The position numbers and the translations under genes are program-made. The notes under the pieces are model-generated. The model was not told the DNA's origin and searched no databases. It worked only from the letters and a program-made list of their open reading frames with translations. A DNA stretch of 64,000 nt from Desulfuromusa sp. (GTDB taxonomy: Bacteria; Desulfobacterota; Desulfuromonadia; Desulfuromonadales; Geopsychrobacteraceae): contig JADGDX010000009.1 of NCBI GenBank assembly GCA_016744675.1, positions 1 to 64,000 of the forward strand, in the 5' to 3' direction. Positions 28,578-36,898 of the stretch are shown piece after piece. Every line of letters begins with the position of its first letter. The first letter of the stretch is position 1.

Positions 28578-28590
28578 TCAAGGAACTATC

Positions 28591-29424
28591 ATGCAACACC
28601 TAAGCTTAGGTTACTCTCCTTGCCCTAACGACACTTTTATTTTTTATGGCCTTATCCATGACAAAATTCCATGCCAAGGGGTCAAATTTCTCGAACGCCT
28701 TGAGGATGTTGAAACCCTCAACCAACTGGCATTGAACAGCCAGCTTGACCTGACAAAAATATCCTATCATGCCCTTGGCCACCTTCGAAAAGACTACGTT
28801 TTACTACGCAGTGGTGGTGCTCTGGGCAGAGGCTGCGGTCCTCTCGTTATTGCAAAAGAGGAAACTTCTATGGAGAAGTTACGCGGCCAAAAGATTGCGA
28901 TCCCTGGGCAACTCACCACCGCCAATCTGTTACTGCAACTTTACTCAGCTGGATTTGAGGATGTCTTGATTCTCCCCTTTGATCAGATCATGAAAACGGT
29001 TGAACATGGAGATGTTAAGGCTGGAGTTATTATTCACGAATCACGCTTTACCTACCAACAGCATGGGCTGAAAAAAATTCTTGATCTGGGCCAGTGGTGG
29101 GAAGAAGAGAGCGGATACCCAATCCCCTTAGGGGGGATCCTAGCCAAGAGATCTCTTGGCACAGAACGAATTCATCAGATCGATGCCGCCCTGCGCCAAA
29201 GTATTGAATATGCATATGCCCATCCGCAAGAGTCACAAACGTATATCAAACAGCATGCTCAGGAACTTGACCCTGAAGTGACACGTCATCATATTGAACT
29301 CTATGTGAACAATTTTTCTCTTGATCTTGGGGAGGAAGGAATTCAGGCGGTCCGTTGCTTACTCAGCCGTGCAGAAGAGAGGGAGATTATCCCCCGCTGT
29401 AGCCTTCCTTTATTTGCCGAATAG
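28591..29424 (+). CDS. mqnD: 1,4-dihydroxy-6-naphthoate synthase
   Basis: Converts cyclic de-hypoxanthine futalosine to 1,4-dihydroxy-6-naphthoate. The start at 28591 (MQHLSLGYSPCPNDTFIFYG) follows AAGGAACTATC and gives the standard MqnD N-terminus; length 277. The periplasmic-binding-like fold shows the S-P-C-P-N-D-T substrate loop, KISYHALGHL, GRGCGPLVIA and VKAGVIIHESRFTY, where the conserved His of the family lies. It follows mqnB after 13 bases. The radical SAM steps (mqnC/mqnE) and mqnA are elsewhere. Confidence 0.93.
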   Translation: MQHLSLGYSPCPNDTFIFYGLIHDKIPCQGVKFLERLEDVETLNQLALNSQLDLTKISYHALGHLRKDYVLLRSGGALGRGCGPLVIAKEETSMEKLRGQKIAIPGQLTTANLLLQLYSAGFEDVLILPFDQIMKTVEHGDVKAGVIIHESRFTYQQHGLKKILDLGQWWEEESGYPIPLGGILAKRSLGTERIHQIDAALRQSIEYAYAHPQESQTYIKQHAQELDPEVTRHHIELYVNNFSLDLGEEGIQAVRCLLSRAEEREIIPRCSLPLFAE

Positions 29425-29453
29425 TGAAGTCGCTCTATCTGAGCGGCTTCACT
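29423..29453. terminator. Hairpin at the end of mqnD
   Basis: AGTGAAGTCGCTC and GAGCGGCTTCACT form a 13-bp stem (one G.U pair) with a TATCT loop, starting at the mqnD stop. No long T-run follows on the plus strand, so termination may be partial. It lies 40 bases from the convergent serA stop. Confidence 0.5.
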
Positions 29454-29494
29454 ATTCATGAAAACAGAGAAAGTTTAGGAAGTTTTTCTGTGCA

Positions 29495-31090
29495 TTATAA
29501 CTGGCTGAGGCGAACCGCCTTAATAAATCTGGCATCCACGGCTTTACTAATCTTATCTAGCGTCTCGGTGTTAACCGGGGAATCAACTGAAAACACCACC
29601 ATCGCCTCACCTGCTTTTTCCTGTCGACCAAGACTCATATTCCCGATATTTACATTTGCAGCGCCAAGAATGGTTCCAATTTTTCCAATCAGGCCTGGAC
29701 GATCCAGATAATTAATCACCAGCATGTGCTCTTCGGGACAGAAATCGATCGCAAACTTACGCATTTTAACAATTTTGGGGATTCCCTCAAACAATGTACC
29801 GGCAATCGTTCGGCTCCCTTCCGGACTGTCAAGAGTCAAGGTAATCAAACTTGAAAAAGACCCTGTCTCCGTTGAACGAATCGATTCAACCTCAATCCCC
29901 ATTCCCCGTGCAATTAAGCTAGCATTGACCATATTCACTTCTTGGTCGGAGCAATGATTTAATAAAGCCGCCAAACCACAGACACTTAAGGGAGCACAAT
30001 CAAATCGCGCCAACTTACCATTGTAGGTAAAGGTAATTTTATTGGGATTGGGTGGTGCTAACTGAGAGATAAAGGTCCCCATGATAGAGACAAGGGCCAT
30101 AAACGGCTTCATGTGCTCCATCTGATCAGGGTCAAAACGAGGGATATTGACGGCATTTGATAAAGGGCGCCCATCAACATAATTGACGATCTCTTTACTG
30201 ACATCAACAGCAACATTCTTTTGTGCTTCAAAAGTGTTTGCACCCAGATGCGGTGTCACCAACATGTTGGGATGGCCAATCAGTTTTTTTAAGACATCGC
30301 TCTTAGGAGGTTCCTCACTCCAGACATCAAATGCAGCACCGACACATTTTCCGCTTTCAAGTGCGTCAAGCATATCCGACTCATTGATGATACCACCGCG
30401 GGCACAATTGATAATAATGACCCCATCCTGCATCCCCTCAAAGTGGTCAGCAGAAATCATATTGCGCGTTTCCTCATTGAGGGGCGTATGGACAGTGATG
30501 ATATCGGAGAACCGAATGATATCTTCCAGAGGCAACAGTTTAACGCCAAAGTCGTCTGCACGTTTTTCAGAGATATAAGGATCATAAGTAATGACATCGG
30601 CCTCAAAAGCACGACAACGCCGCGCAACCCGACCACCAACCTTGCCAAGGCCGATCACTCCAACGGTTTTCCCCTTCATCTCTCGACCAGTAAAAGGAGC
30701 ACGTTGCCAATCGCCACCCTTCAAACTGCTGTTAGCAACGGGAACATTTCGGCACAAAGAGAGCATAATAGCCATAGTATGCTCAGCCGCAGAATTTACG
30801 TTGCCATAAGGGGCGTTTACAACGATGATCCCCTTGCTGCTTGCCGAATCAACGTCAACATTATCGATTCCGACTCCAGCCCGAGCGACAATTTTTAACT
30901 TATGAGCATGGTCAAGAAGCGCTTTATCGACCAGAGTTCCACTACGCGTAATAATGGCCTCATAGTCCCCAATCGTCTCACGTAATTCGGGGACAGTTAG
31001 TCCCAATTTTTTATCGACTTTAATACGTGGATCTTCAGCTAATGGTTGCAAGCCACTTTCAGAAATTTCATCCGTTATTAAAACTTTCAT
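29495..31090 (-). CDS. serA: D-3-phosphoglycerate dehydrogenase (long, ACT-containing form)
   Basis: First enzyme of serine biosynthesis, oxidising 3-phosphoglycerate with NAD+. The start at 31090 ([17 protein letters not shown]) follows AAAGGGCACAA. In 531 residues: substrate/NAD domains with [16 protein letters not shown] (Rossmann), [11 protein letters not shown] and [11 protein letters not shown], where the catalytic His lies; an intervening domain; and a C-terminal ACT domain ([20 protein letters not shown]) for serine feedback. The promoter is listed. serC lies 3 kb away in the same orientation. Confidence 0.96.
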   Translation of the reverse strand: MKVLITDEISESGLQPLAEDPRIKVDKKLGLTVPELRETIGDYEAIITRSGTLVDKALLDHAHKLKIVARAGVGIDNVDVDSASSKGIIVVNAPYGNVNSAAEHTMAIMLSLCRNVPVANSSLKGGDWQRAPFTGREMKGKTVGVIGLGKVGGRVARRCRAFEADVITYDPYISEKRADDFGVKLLPLEDIIRFSDIITVHTPLNEETRNMISADHFEGMQDGVIIINCARGGIINESDMLDALESGKCVGAAFDVWSEEPPKSDVLKKLIGHPNMLVTPHLGANTFEAQKNVAVDVSKEIVNYVDGRPLSNAVNIPRFDPDQMEHMKPFMALVSIMGTFISQLAPPNPNKITFTYNGKLARFDCAPLSVCGLAALLNHCSDQEVNMVNASLIARGMGIEVESIRSTETGSFSSLITLTLDSPEGSRTIAGTLFEGIPKIVKMRKFAIDFCPEEHMLVINYLDRPGLIGKIGTILGAANVNIGNMSLGRQEKAGEAMVVFSVDSPVNTETLDKISKAVDARFIKAVRLSQL

Positions 31091-31151
31091 TTGTGCCCTT
31101 TCTATCAAAACAACAATCTATATAAAAAAAATAAGTCATCAAAACGATGGA

Positions 31152-31180
31152 AGTTTAAGGCCATAGCAAATACATGTCAA
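31152..31180 (-). promoter_or_regulatory. Putative promoter of serA
   Basis: Minus-strand TTGACA (31180-31175), a 17-base spacer and TAAACT (31157-31152), about 60 bases before the serA ATG. Confidence 0.5.
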
Positions 31181-31223
31181 TGTTGATGCACAGTTAATCG
31201 ATAATGGAAAAAAAGGATCAAAA

Positions 31224-32159
31224 TCAAGGGATTAGTTTAACATCATCAATATAAATGATGCGAGGTTCATCTAACTTCCCAACAAACACACCCATCCCAG
31301 CAATACGCGTTAAATCCATGGAACGCGTCTTAGGTGCTTTTGCAACTTCGGCAAGAGGAATTTGCAAATGGTTCCACCCAGGCCTCAGTTCAAAGCTACT
31401 ATTGAAACGATCCGCATACGCATTGCCATTTTCGCGATGAAGCTGGTCATGAATTCTAAAATGTAGCAGCAAAAGATCCGCTGTTGGATTGTACACTTGA
31501 AGGTTCACGTCACGGAACTCACTCCAATCTTCAGGAAAGCTCTTGAGTCCAACCCCTGAGTAACGCTGTGTTGTTAGACTAATTTTCAATGACGACTTAC
31601 CCGAAAAAAACACATCCTGACTAATGCTCCGCTTGGCGCTCCCCCCCCAGCGACTTGCTTCCCAGCGTGTTTCAAAACCAGAAAGAAGTGGAAATTGTTG
31701 CCACGCGATAGCATCATCTATCAGCACTTTGCCAACAGGAAACAAACTCCAGAGGATCAGCAAAACAACGGGGCATTGCAGAAGTCGTAATCGCCACACC
31801 GAGACAGACATTCTCGATTTAGAGAAAAATATGACTCCGAACAGAGCACCAACAAGATCATTCCCCAGATCTTGCCAGGTCGCTTCACGCCCGATGCCAG
31901 ACTGAATCAATTCGCTCAGACCACCAAATAACAAAGCCAGGAGAGCAACCTCGTAGACCTGTCGAACAAAAGAGTGTTCTGACCGCCAAACCACATAGAG
32001 ATAGGCCCATAAGGCAAAACAAACTAAATGACCCATTCCCCAGACATAACGAAAACTACGCAATGAATCTGGCCCCGGACCTCCGACGAAGAGTAAAATC
32101 GCACTAAAGAGGGCTAAAGCCACTAATGGATACAGTTGTTTAAAACTCAAAACTTTCAT
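31224..32159 (-). CDS. VanZ-like membrane protein with C-terminal beta-sandwich domain
   Basis: The N-terminal half has four or five membrane segments (YPLVALALFSAILLFVGGPG, HLVCFALWAYLYVVW, VALLALLFGGLSELIQ) with the VanZ-type motif GLSELIQSGIGREATWQDLGNDLVG. The C-terminal 150 residues form an extracytoplasmic domain (FFSGKSSLKISLTT, SEFRDVNLQVYNPTADLLL, IIYIDDVKLIP) resembling a carbohydrate-binding beta-sandwich. The pairing suggests a cell-surface or cell-wall role; nothing more specific can be said. The start is uncertain: MKVLSFKQLY at 32159 is chosen because the preceding residues are unlike a membrane-protein N-terminus, though an open frame reaches 32213. Confidence 0.75.
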   Translation of the reverse strand: MKVLSFKQLYPLVALALFSAILLFVGGPGPDSLRSFRYVWGMGHLVCFALWAYLYVVWRSEHSFVRQVYEVALLALLFGGLSELIQSGIGREATWQDLGNDLVGALFGVIFFSKSRMSVSVWRLRLLQCPVVLLILWSLFPVGKVLIDDAIAWQQFPLLSGFETRWEASRWGGSAKRSISQDVFFSGKSSLKISLTTQRYSGVGLKSFPEDWSEFRDVNLQVYNPTADLLLLHFRIHDQLHRENGNAYADRFNSSFELRPGWNHLQIPLAEVAKAPKTRSMDLTRIAGMGVFVGKLDEPRIIYIDDVKLIP

Positions 32160-32324
32160 GGCCCACATCTGTAAAAGATTCCGACAGACACACAAACATC
32201 CCCACAACGACACTTCGTTGACAGAATAAACTTTCCCAGAAATTAAAACTATTTGTTTTTAATTCTTCAACAAACAACCATATTTCAGCATATTATCTGT
32301 GATAAAAAAGGGCTCTACCCTCTG

Positions 32325-32355
32325 AGCATTAGAGCTCTAAATGCTAGGGTATAAT
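32325..32355 (+). promoter_or_regulatory. Putative -10 element with overlapping palindrome
   Basis: A consensus TATAAT at 32350-32355 is preceded by the near-perfect palindrome AGCATT-AGAGCTCT-AAATGCT at 32325-32345, which occupies the -35 position, where no good TTGACA is found. The arrangement suggests an activator- or repressor-controlled promoter for the PilZ gene at 32452. Confidence 0.4.
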
Positions 32356-32451
32356 ATTTGCATTTGCTAAACCATTATGAGACAATAGCGAGCATTAATC
32401 TTATTTTCTAATTTGAGGGGGATCTCTAGCTCGTTACACAGGAGAGCCCAA

Positions 32452-32832
32452 ATGGAAAGTCAAGCACAGCAGTATAGTCCGGTCAGATCATACCAACGCT
32501 TTAAAGCTGCAGATCGCGCTCTGGTTTTGGTCAACCTAGGGCCAGAATCGCTCCCATATCACATTGTCGATATCAGCGAAGGTGGCCTATCCTTTCGCTA
32601 TCTTGGACAAAAACTAAAGCGTTCCGAAATCCAAAAGATCAGCCTTTACCATAACGATCAATTGATCATTGATGACCTCCCCATTAAGAGTGTCTCGGAC
32701 TACCGCATGCGCGACAATATTGTCCCTGTGCGCCGAGGAAGTATTCGCTTTAAAGAATTGGCTCCAGAACAACTGAGCCAACTTGAAACGTTTATACAAA
32801 GCTTTACCGAGTCTCCGGTGCCAATGACTTAA
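32452..32832 (+). CDS. PilZ-domain protein
   Basis: A 126-residue single PilZ-type domain. The start at 32452 follows CAGGAGAGCCCAA; the earlier in-frame ATG at 32413 has no site. YQRFKAADRALVLV holds an RxxxR-like element (weak, single Arg pairs) and HIVDISEGGLSFRYLG the DxSxxG motif. IKSVSDYRMRDN and RRGSIRFKELAPEQLSQLE are typical later strands and the C-terminal helix. Monocistronic with a strong terminator. It is the third PilZ module in the window. Confidence 0.8.
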   Translation: MESQAQQYSPVRSYQRFKAADRALVLVNLGPESLPYHIVDISEGGLSFRYLGQKLKRSEIQKISLYHNDQLIIDDLPIKSVSDYRMRDNIVPVRRGSIRFKELAPEQLSQLETFIQSFTESPVPMT

Positions 32833-32856
32833 TCGTATAGAACAATAAATAATGAA

Positions 32857-32897
32857 TAAAAAGCCACCCGAGAGAACATCTTTCGGGTGGCTTTTTT
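32857..32897 (+). terminator. Rho-independent terminator
   Basis: AAAAAAGCCACCCGA and TCGGGTGGCTTTTTT form a 15-bp perfect stem with an 11-nt loop, 25 bases after the PilZ stop. It works in both directions. Confidence 0.9.
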
Positions 32898-32991
32898 GTG
32901 TCAATAGCGACAATGAATAACGAGCACAAAATTAAAAAAGGCAGGGCCAATTGAATGCCGCTGCCTTTTTCTTATATATCTTTGGATATTC

Positions 32992-33612
32992 CTATTTTTT
33001 CATTTTTCTTCTGTAAAACGCTAACCCAACCAACCCTGAACCCAAGAGAACCATTGTGGCAGGTTCTGGAACTGGGGCAGATCCAACAATAAGCTGTGAT
33101 TGAGCAGCGACATCACCATCCCAGAGATTCATCACCATGACATCCAAATTTGTACCCTCAGCTTCATTATCAATAGCACGATCATAAAAAATATTATCTG
33201 TAACCGCAACAGAGAAACCCTGTAATGCCCAAATCGCATTCTGAAGAGCAGTCACGGCATTCCGAGTGTTATCAAAATCAGCCAATGTCCCCTTATAAAA
33301 ATTCCAATAAAGGTACTTAGTTCCATCGTGCAGAGACTTTGTCGAGCCATCAGCCTTCTGGATATCTTTATCAATAACAGCTGTATACTCTCTACCAATA
33401 TAGAAGGTCACATCTTGTTCGACACAAAATGTGTTAAAAAGTTTAGTGTCTGTATCGGCATCATAGACGTTAAAATCACCGTTAATATGTCCAGCTTCAG
33501 ACCAGGACAAATAGACCTTTTCGTCTGGGTTAATTTCTAGAGCACACACCTGCCCCGCAACTAACAATACCAGCGATACCAACAAGATCATTATTTGAAT
33601 TGTTTTTTTCAT
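32992..33612 (-). CDS. PEP-CTERM sorting-domain protein
   Basis: A 206-residue secreted protein. It has an N-terminal signal peptide (TIQIMILLVSLVLLVAGQVCA) and a C-terminal sorting signal VPEPATMVLLGSGLVGLAF followed by YRRKMKK: the PEP motif, a membrane segment and a basic tail, as processed by exosortases. The middle domain (FNVYDADTDTKLFNTFCVEQ, KYLYWNFYKGTL) resembles other PEP-CTERM surface proteins, with no known activity. No exosortase or EPS genes are in the window. Confidence 0.9.
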   Translation of the reverse strand: MKKTIQIMILLVSLVLLVAGQVCALEINPDEKVYLSWSEAGHINGDFNVYDADTDTKLFNTFCVEQDVTFYIGREYTAVIDKDIQKADGSTKSLHDGTKYLYWNFYKGTLADFDNTRNAVTALQNAIWALQGFSVAVTDNIFYDRAIDNEAEGTNLDVMVMNLWDGDVAAQSQLIVGSAPVPEPATMVLLGSGLVGLAFYRRKMKK

Positions 33613-33851
33613 TATTCAATTTCTCCTATAAATTAGTTACCCAAGAGAATAGCAATTCAAATGCCAAAAATAGATGCCAATATAATAATCATATCAAAAT
33701 AAGAAAGAGTTTCAAAAAAATCTTAACACAAACAAAGAGTTACACACATCAAATGAAGACAAAATTGGTCTTTTTAAAACTTAACCTCTTATAAATATTA
33801 AAGATTTTACTATCAATCACCATCTTTGTCGGATTTTCTTACATAAAAAAA

Positions 33852-33874
33852 GGGCGACAAAAAACTGCCGCCCC
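33852..33874 (-). terminator. Terminator of serC
   Basis: Minus-strand GGGCGGCA/TGTCGCCC (8 bp, one G.U) with a T-rich loop and a following run of seven T, about 27 bases past the serC stop. Confidence 0.75.
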
Positions 33875-33900
33875 CTTTTTATGTAAACTTTCCCGACGAG

Positions 33901-34992
33901 CTACCCGTTCAGCCGCTCAAATTCCTCCATGAAGTCTGCCAGCTTTTCGACCCCTGCCAATGGCATGGGGTTATAGATCGAGGCACGAATCCCACCAACA
34001 TTTCGATGCCCCTTGAGAGCATACAAACCGATATCATCAGCCTCCCTAAGAAATTTGGCATCGAGATCTTCGGTGGCCAGCTTAAACGAGATATTCATAA
34101 TTGAGCGGTCAGCCGGTCGAGCAACCCCACGATAAAAATCACTGCCGTCAATTACCTGATACAGCCGAGCAGCTTTCTCTTCGTTCCGTTTTTCTATTGC
34201 AGCAATCCCTCCCTGTTCCTTTAGCCACTCAAGAACAAGCTTGATCACATATACAGCAAAAGTGTTGGTCGTATTGGTCAGAGAATTGTCTTTATCGCAT
34301 TGGGTATAGTTCAGCAATGTCGGTGTCTGCTTATCGGCATGACCAAGAAGATCTTCCCGAACAATCACCATCGCCATCCCAGAAGGTCCGAGGTTCTTCT
34401 GCAATCCGGCATAGACAACTCCGAACTGACGATAATCTATTTGCCGAGACAAAAGCTCCGAGGTCATATCGGCAATCAGTGGAATGGATCCCGTTTCTGG
34501 GAATTGATTCCAACGCGTTCCATACAAAGTATTGTTGCTCGTGATATGAAGGTAGGCTGCTTCTTGATTGATTTCCTCAGAACCCAACTCTGGGATTCGG
34601 TCGAAATCAGACTCTGCGCTACTGGCAATTGTCTCCACATTACAAAAAGCCTGTGCCTCTTTTGCCGCTAACCCAGCAAAGTTTCCGCTCTCAACATAAA
34701 GACATTGCTTTGATGCCACACATCCAGCAAAGTTTAAAGGCAAAGCAGAGAACTGCATCCGCGCACCACCGTGGACAAACAAGATACGATAGTTATCCGG
34801 CACACCAGTTAACTCTCGAAACAACGATTGTGCCTCATCAAGAACCGCGACAAATTCTTTGGCACGATGACTTATCTCGATAATAGAGACTCCCATCCCT
34901 TCGAAATCAAGCCATTCTTTCTGAATTTGTTGCATAACAGGTTCGGGCAACATTGCTGGACCAGCTCCAAAATTATAAACCTTGTCGACCAT
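33901..34992 (-). CDS. serC: Phosphoserine aminotransferase
   Basis: PLP enzyme converting 3-phosphohydroxypyruvate to phosphoserine, second step of serine biosynthesis. 363 residues, family length. Starts MVDKVYNFGAGPAMLPEPVM; the PLP-binding Lys is in YAGLQKNLGPSGMA, and SIIEISHRAKEF, LYVESGNFAGLA and KGHRNVGGIRASIYNPMPL are conserved. It follows a small hypothetical and the aroF gene in the same direction. Confidence 0.97.
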   Translation of the reverse strand: MVDKVYNFGAGPAMLPEPVMQQIQKEWLDFEGMGVSIIEISHRAKEFVAVLDEAQSLFRELTGVPDNYRILFVHGGARMQFSALPLNFAGCVASKQCLYVESGNFAGLAAKEAQAFCNVETIASSAESDFDRIPELGSEEINQEAAYLHITSNNTLYGTRWNQFPETGSIPLIADMTSELLSRQIDYRQFGVVYAGLQKNLGPSGMAMVIVREDLLGHADKQTPTLLNYTQCDKDNSLTNTTNTFAVYVIKLVLEWLKEQGGIAAIEKRNEEKAARLYQVIDGSDFYRGVARPADRSIMNISFKLATEDLDAKFLREADDIGLYALKGHRNVGGIRASIYNPMPLAGVEKLADFMEEFERLNG

Positions 34993-35073
34993 TTCTTTTC
35001 CTCTCTGAAACCCAATCCAGGATGATAATTATTGTAACTACTACCGCAACAAACTTGCTCAAACAAACCCTAC

Positions 35074-35352
35074 CTATTTCACAATTCTGAGACCACCCTT
35101 GTCAGGATTCCCCCCCGTTGTGGAGGGGGGATCATCGTCTGGATCAGAGTCAGAAATATCTTCCCCACCCCCGAACTGCGGAATAGTTCCATTTTGCAAC
35201 ATTTCTTCAACCGAGCCAGCAATCGTCAAGCACTGCTTCATACACACTTTATACGCCGGGCACATTTTACAATCGGCTTCGCCAGCTGCCGCCTTAAGGC
35301 TATGAATCAGCAACTCAACACTCTCTAACTGAGCTAACGGTACAAAATACAT
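35074..35352 (-). CDS. Small cysteine-motif hypothetical protein
   Basis: A 92-residue protein of unknown function lying between aroF and serC, 8 bases after aroF. The N-terminal half is helical with a cysteine cluster DCKMCPAYKVCMKQC (CxxC-x5-C-x3-C) that could bind zinc or an iron-sulfur cluster. The C-terminal half is acidic and disordered (GGGEDISDSDPDDDPP). Its position makes co-transcription with aroF likely; a role in regulating aromatic or serine synthesis would be speculation. Confidence 0.7.
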   Translation of the reverse strand: MYFVPLAQLESVELLIHSLKAAAGEADCKMCPAYKVCMKQCLTIAGSVEEMLQNGTIPQFGGGEDISDSDPDDDPPSTTGGNPDKGGLRIVK

Positions 35353-35360
35353 AAAGTCCT

Positions 35361-36383
35361 CTATGCCATCTCACGATCGGCAACATTTGCAAACGCGCGC
35401 AACTTGGTCATCATCACCTGAAAATCGTCAGGTCGTAAAGATTGCGGTCCATCACTGGCGGCTTTTTCTGGGCAAGGATGAACTTCGACAATCAATCCGT
35501 CAGCACCGGCAGCAGCAGCGGCATAAGACATCGGAGCTATCAGAGAGGCATGACCAGTGGCATGCGATGGATCAATAATCACGGGGAGGTGGGTTTGCTG
35601 TTTCAAAACCGGTACCGCCGAGATATCCAAAGTATTCCGTGTTGCCGTTTCAAAAGTACGGATCCCGCGCTCACAAAGAATTACGCGACGATTCCCCTCA
35701 GAAAGAACATATTCGGCACTCATCAAAAATTCTTGAATCGTTGTCGACATCCCGCGCTTAAGGAGAATCGGCTTATCGAGTTGTCCAAGCATCTTTAACA
35801 AAGCAAAGTTCTGAGTATTACGCGCTCCTACCTGCATCACATCCGCATAACGAGCAACCAGTTCAACATCACGGGGATTCACAACCTCAGTTACAATCGG
35901 CAACCCAGTTTTATCGCGTGCCTCAGCCAACAACTTCAAGCCATCCTCTTCCATTCCCTGAAAAGAGTAGGGGCTGGTCCGTGGTTTATAAGCACCACCG
36001 CGCAACAATCTTGCCCCAGCTTTTTTAACCGCGACCGCAGTGTCACAAATCTGCTCACGGCTCTCAACGGCACAGGGTCCCGCAGCGACCACAAATTCCT
36101 TACCTCCAAAAGACAGTCCAGGAACAATTTCCACTTCACTCGGCTGAGGCTGAACTTCACGGCTGGCCAATTTATATGGCTTGAGGATTGGAACAACATT
36201 TTCAACACCAGGCATCGACATCAGAGTCTGGAGTTTCTCCTTCCCCCGTTCCTCACCAACAGCACCAACAACATTGCGCGTTTCACCAAAAATGATGTGT
36301 GGCTGATATCCCAGTTCAACAATTTTCTTTTCAACCGCAGCGAGGTCAGATTTTGCTGCACCATTTTTCATAACAATAATCAT
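35361..36383 (-). CDS. aroF: 3-deoxy-7-phosphoheptulonate (DAHP) synthase, type I-beta
   Basis: First committed enzyme of the shikimate pathway, condensing PEP and erythrose-4-phosphate. 340 residues. The N-terminal ferredoxin-like regulatory domain (MIIVMKNGAAKSDLAAVEKK) is typical of the I-beta class and can confer feedback control. The TIM barrel shows VAAGPCAVESREQI, RGGAYKPRTSPYSFQG, VGARNTQNFALL, PILLKRGMSTTI and VIIDPSHATGH. The 5' leader contains a terminator hairpin and a possible aromatic leader peptide (listed), suggesting attenuation. Confidence 0.95.
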   Translation of the reverse strand: MIIVMKNGAAKSDLAAVEKKIVELGYQPHIIFGETRNVVGAVGEERGKEKLQTLMSMPGVENVVPILKPYKLASREVQPQPSEVEIVPGLSFGGKEFVVAAGPCAVESREQICDTAVAVKKAGARLLRGGAYKPRTSPYSFQGMEEDGLKLLAEARDKTGLPIVTEVVNPRDVELVARYADVMQVGARNTQNFALLKMLGQLDKPILLKRGMSTTIQEFLMSAEYVLSEGNRRVILCERGIRTFETATRNTLDISAVPVLKQQTHLPVIIDPSHATGHASLIAPMSYAAAAAGADGLIVEVHPCPEKAASDGPQSLRPDDFQVMMTKLRAFANVADREMA

Positions 36384-36422
36384 TTTGCTCTCCTTCGTCG
36401 TCTATGCGACAGAAAGGCAAAA

Positions 36423-36445
36423 GGCCACCCGAACTCCCGGTGGCC
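36423..36445 (-). terminator. Terminator/attenuator hairpin in the aroF leader
   Basis: On the minus strand GGCCACC and GGTGGCC form a 7-bp GC-rich stem with a 9-nt loop, followed by TTTTGCC. It lies 40 bases upstream of the aroF ATG in the direction of aroF transcription, and no other gene ends here, so it points to control inside the leader. Confidence 0.65.
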
Positions 36446-36505
36446 TCAATTTTCAAATAAGCAAAAACAGAAAAACCATGAGAGAACTGTTAGCCGTTCT
36501 GCCAT
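36446..36505 (-). CDS. Possible aromatic leader peptide of aroF
   Basis: A 19-codon frame encoding MAERLTVLSWFFCFCLFEN, stop TGA. Seven consecutive residues hold one Trp and three Phe, and a further Phe follows: the kind of control codons expected before an aromatic pathway gene. Its stop abuts the terminator stem. Against it: no good ribosome site precedes the ATG, and I could not find a clear antiterminator partner. A start-spanning stem (CCATG/CATGG plus AGAAC/GTTCT, about 36476-36507) may be the pause structure. Confidence 0.5.
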   Translation of the reverse strand: MAERLTVLSWFFCFCLFEN

Positions 36506-36709
36506 GGTTTGTGTGATTCGAAGCTCTAAAACCTCTTACGCACCCTTCCCCAAGCCAGACGGCCGAAAAAAGCCGAAAAACCAAAAGAAAAAGCTAAAGT
36601 AAGAAGCGTTAAAAATCATAATAATTCCCTCTTTCTGGTCACGCAGACTACACAAGGGTGAAAAATCACGCAAGTAAAAAAACAACCCCCTCAATAAGGC
36701 TATTTTCCC
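36506..36709. other. aroF leader/promoter region
   Basis: About 200 bases between the possible leader peptide and the tRNA-Phe promoter. It should hold the aroF promoter on the minus strand, but no consensus pair was recognised. It contains an A-rich tract and a small GGC/GCC hairpin around 36560-36580. Confidence 0.35.
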
Positions 36710-36738
36710 TTGACAGCTTTCGCCCCTTTCGTTATAAA
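36710..36738 (+). promoter_or_regulatory. Promoter of tRNA-Phe
   Basis: TTGACA (36710-36715), a 17-base spacer and TATAAA (36733-36738), 13 bases before the tRNA 5' end. Confidence 0.85.
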
Positions 36739-36751
36739 CGGACTTCGTTTT

Positions 36752-36828
<77 letters not shown>

Positions 36829-36835
36829 TGACATT

Positions 36836-36866
36836 AAAGGGTTACAGCTTTTCGCTGTAGCCCTTT
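36836..36866 (+). terminator. Terminator of tRNA-Phe (element-supplied copy)
   Basis: AAAGGGTTACAGC and GCTGTAGCCCTTT form a 13-bp stem (one G.U) with a 5-nt loop and a T-run. It is nearly identical to the displaced copy at 52540-52569. Confidence 0.9.
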
Positions 36867-36875
36867 TTTACTCCT

Positions 36876-36894
36876 TGTGTAATTCCTGTGTAAT
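36876..36894 (+). repeat. Left arm-type repeat of the element
   Basis: TGTGTAATTCCTGTGTAAT, two TGTGTAAT octamers 11 bases apart, 48 bases inside attL. The identical 19 bases recur at 52340-52358. It is a candidate integrase N-domain (arm) site. Confidence 0.8.
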
Positions 36895-36898
36895 TGCG

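Noticed and set aside
36297..36602. 101-codon plus-strand frame across the aroF leader
   Set aside because: It overlaps the aroF 5' end and the terminator hairpin and ends in a low-complexity basic tail; no ribosome site.
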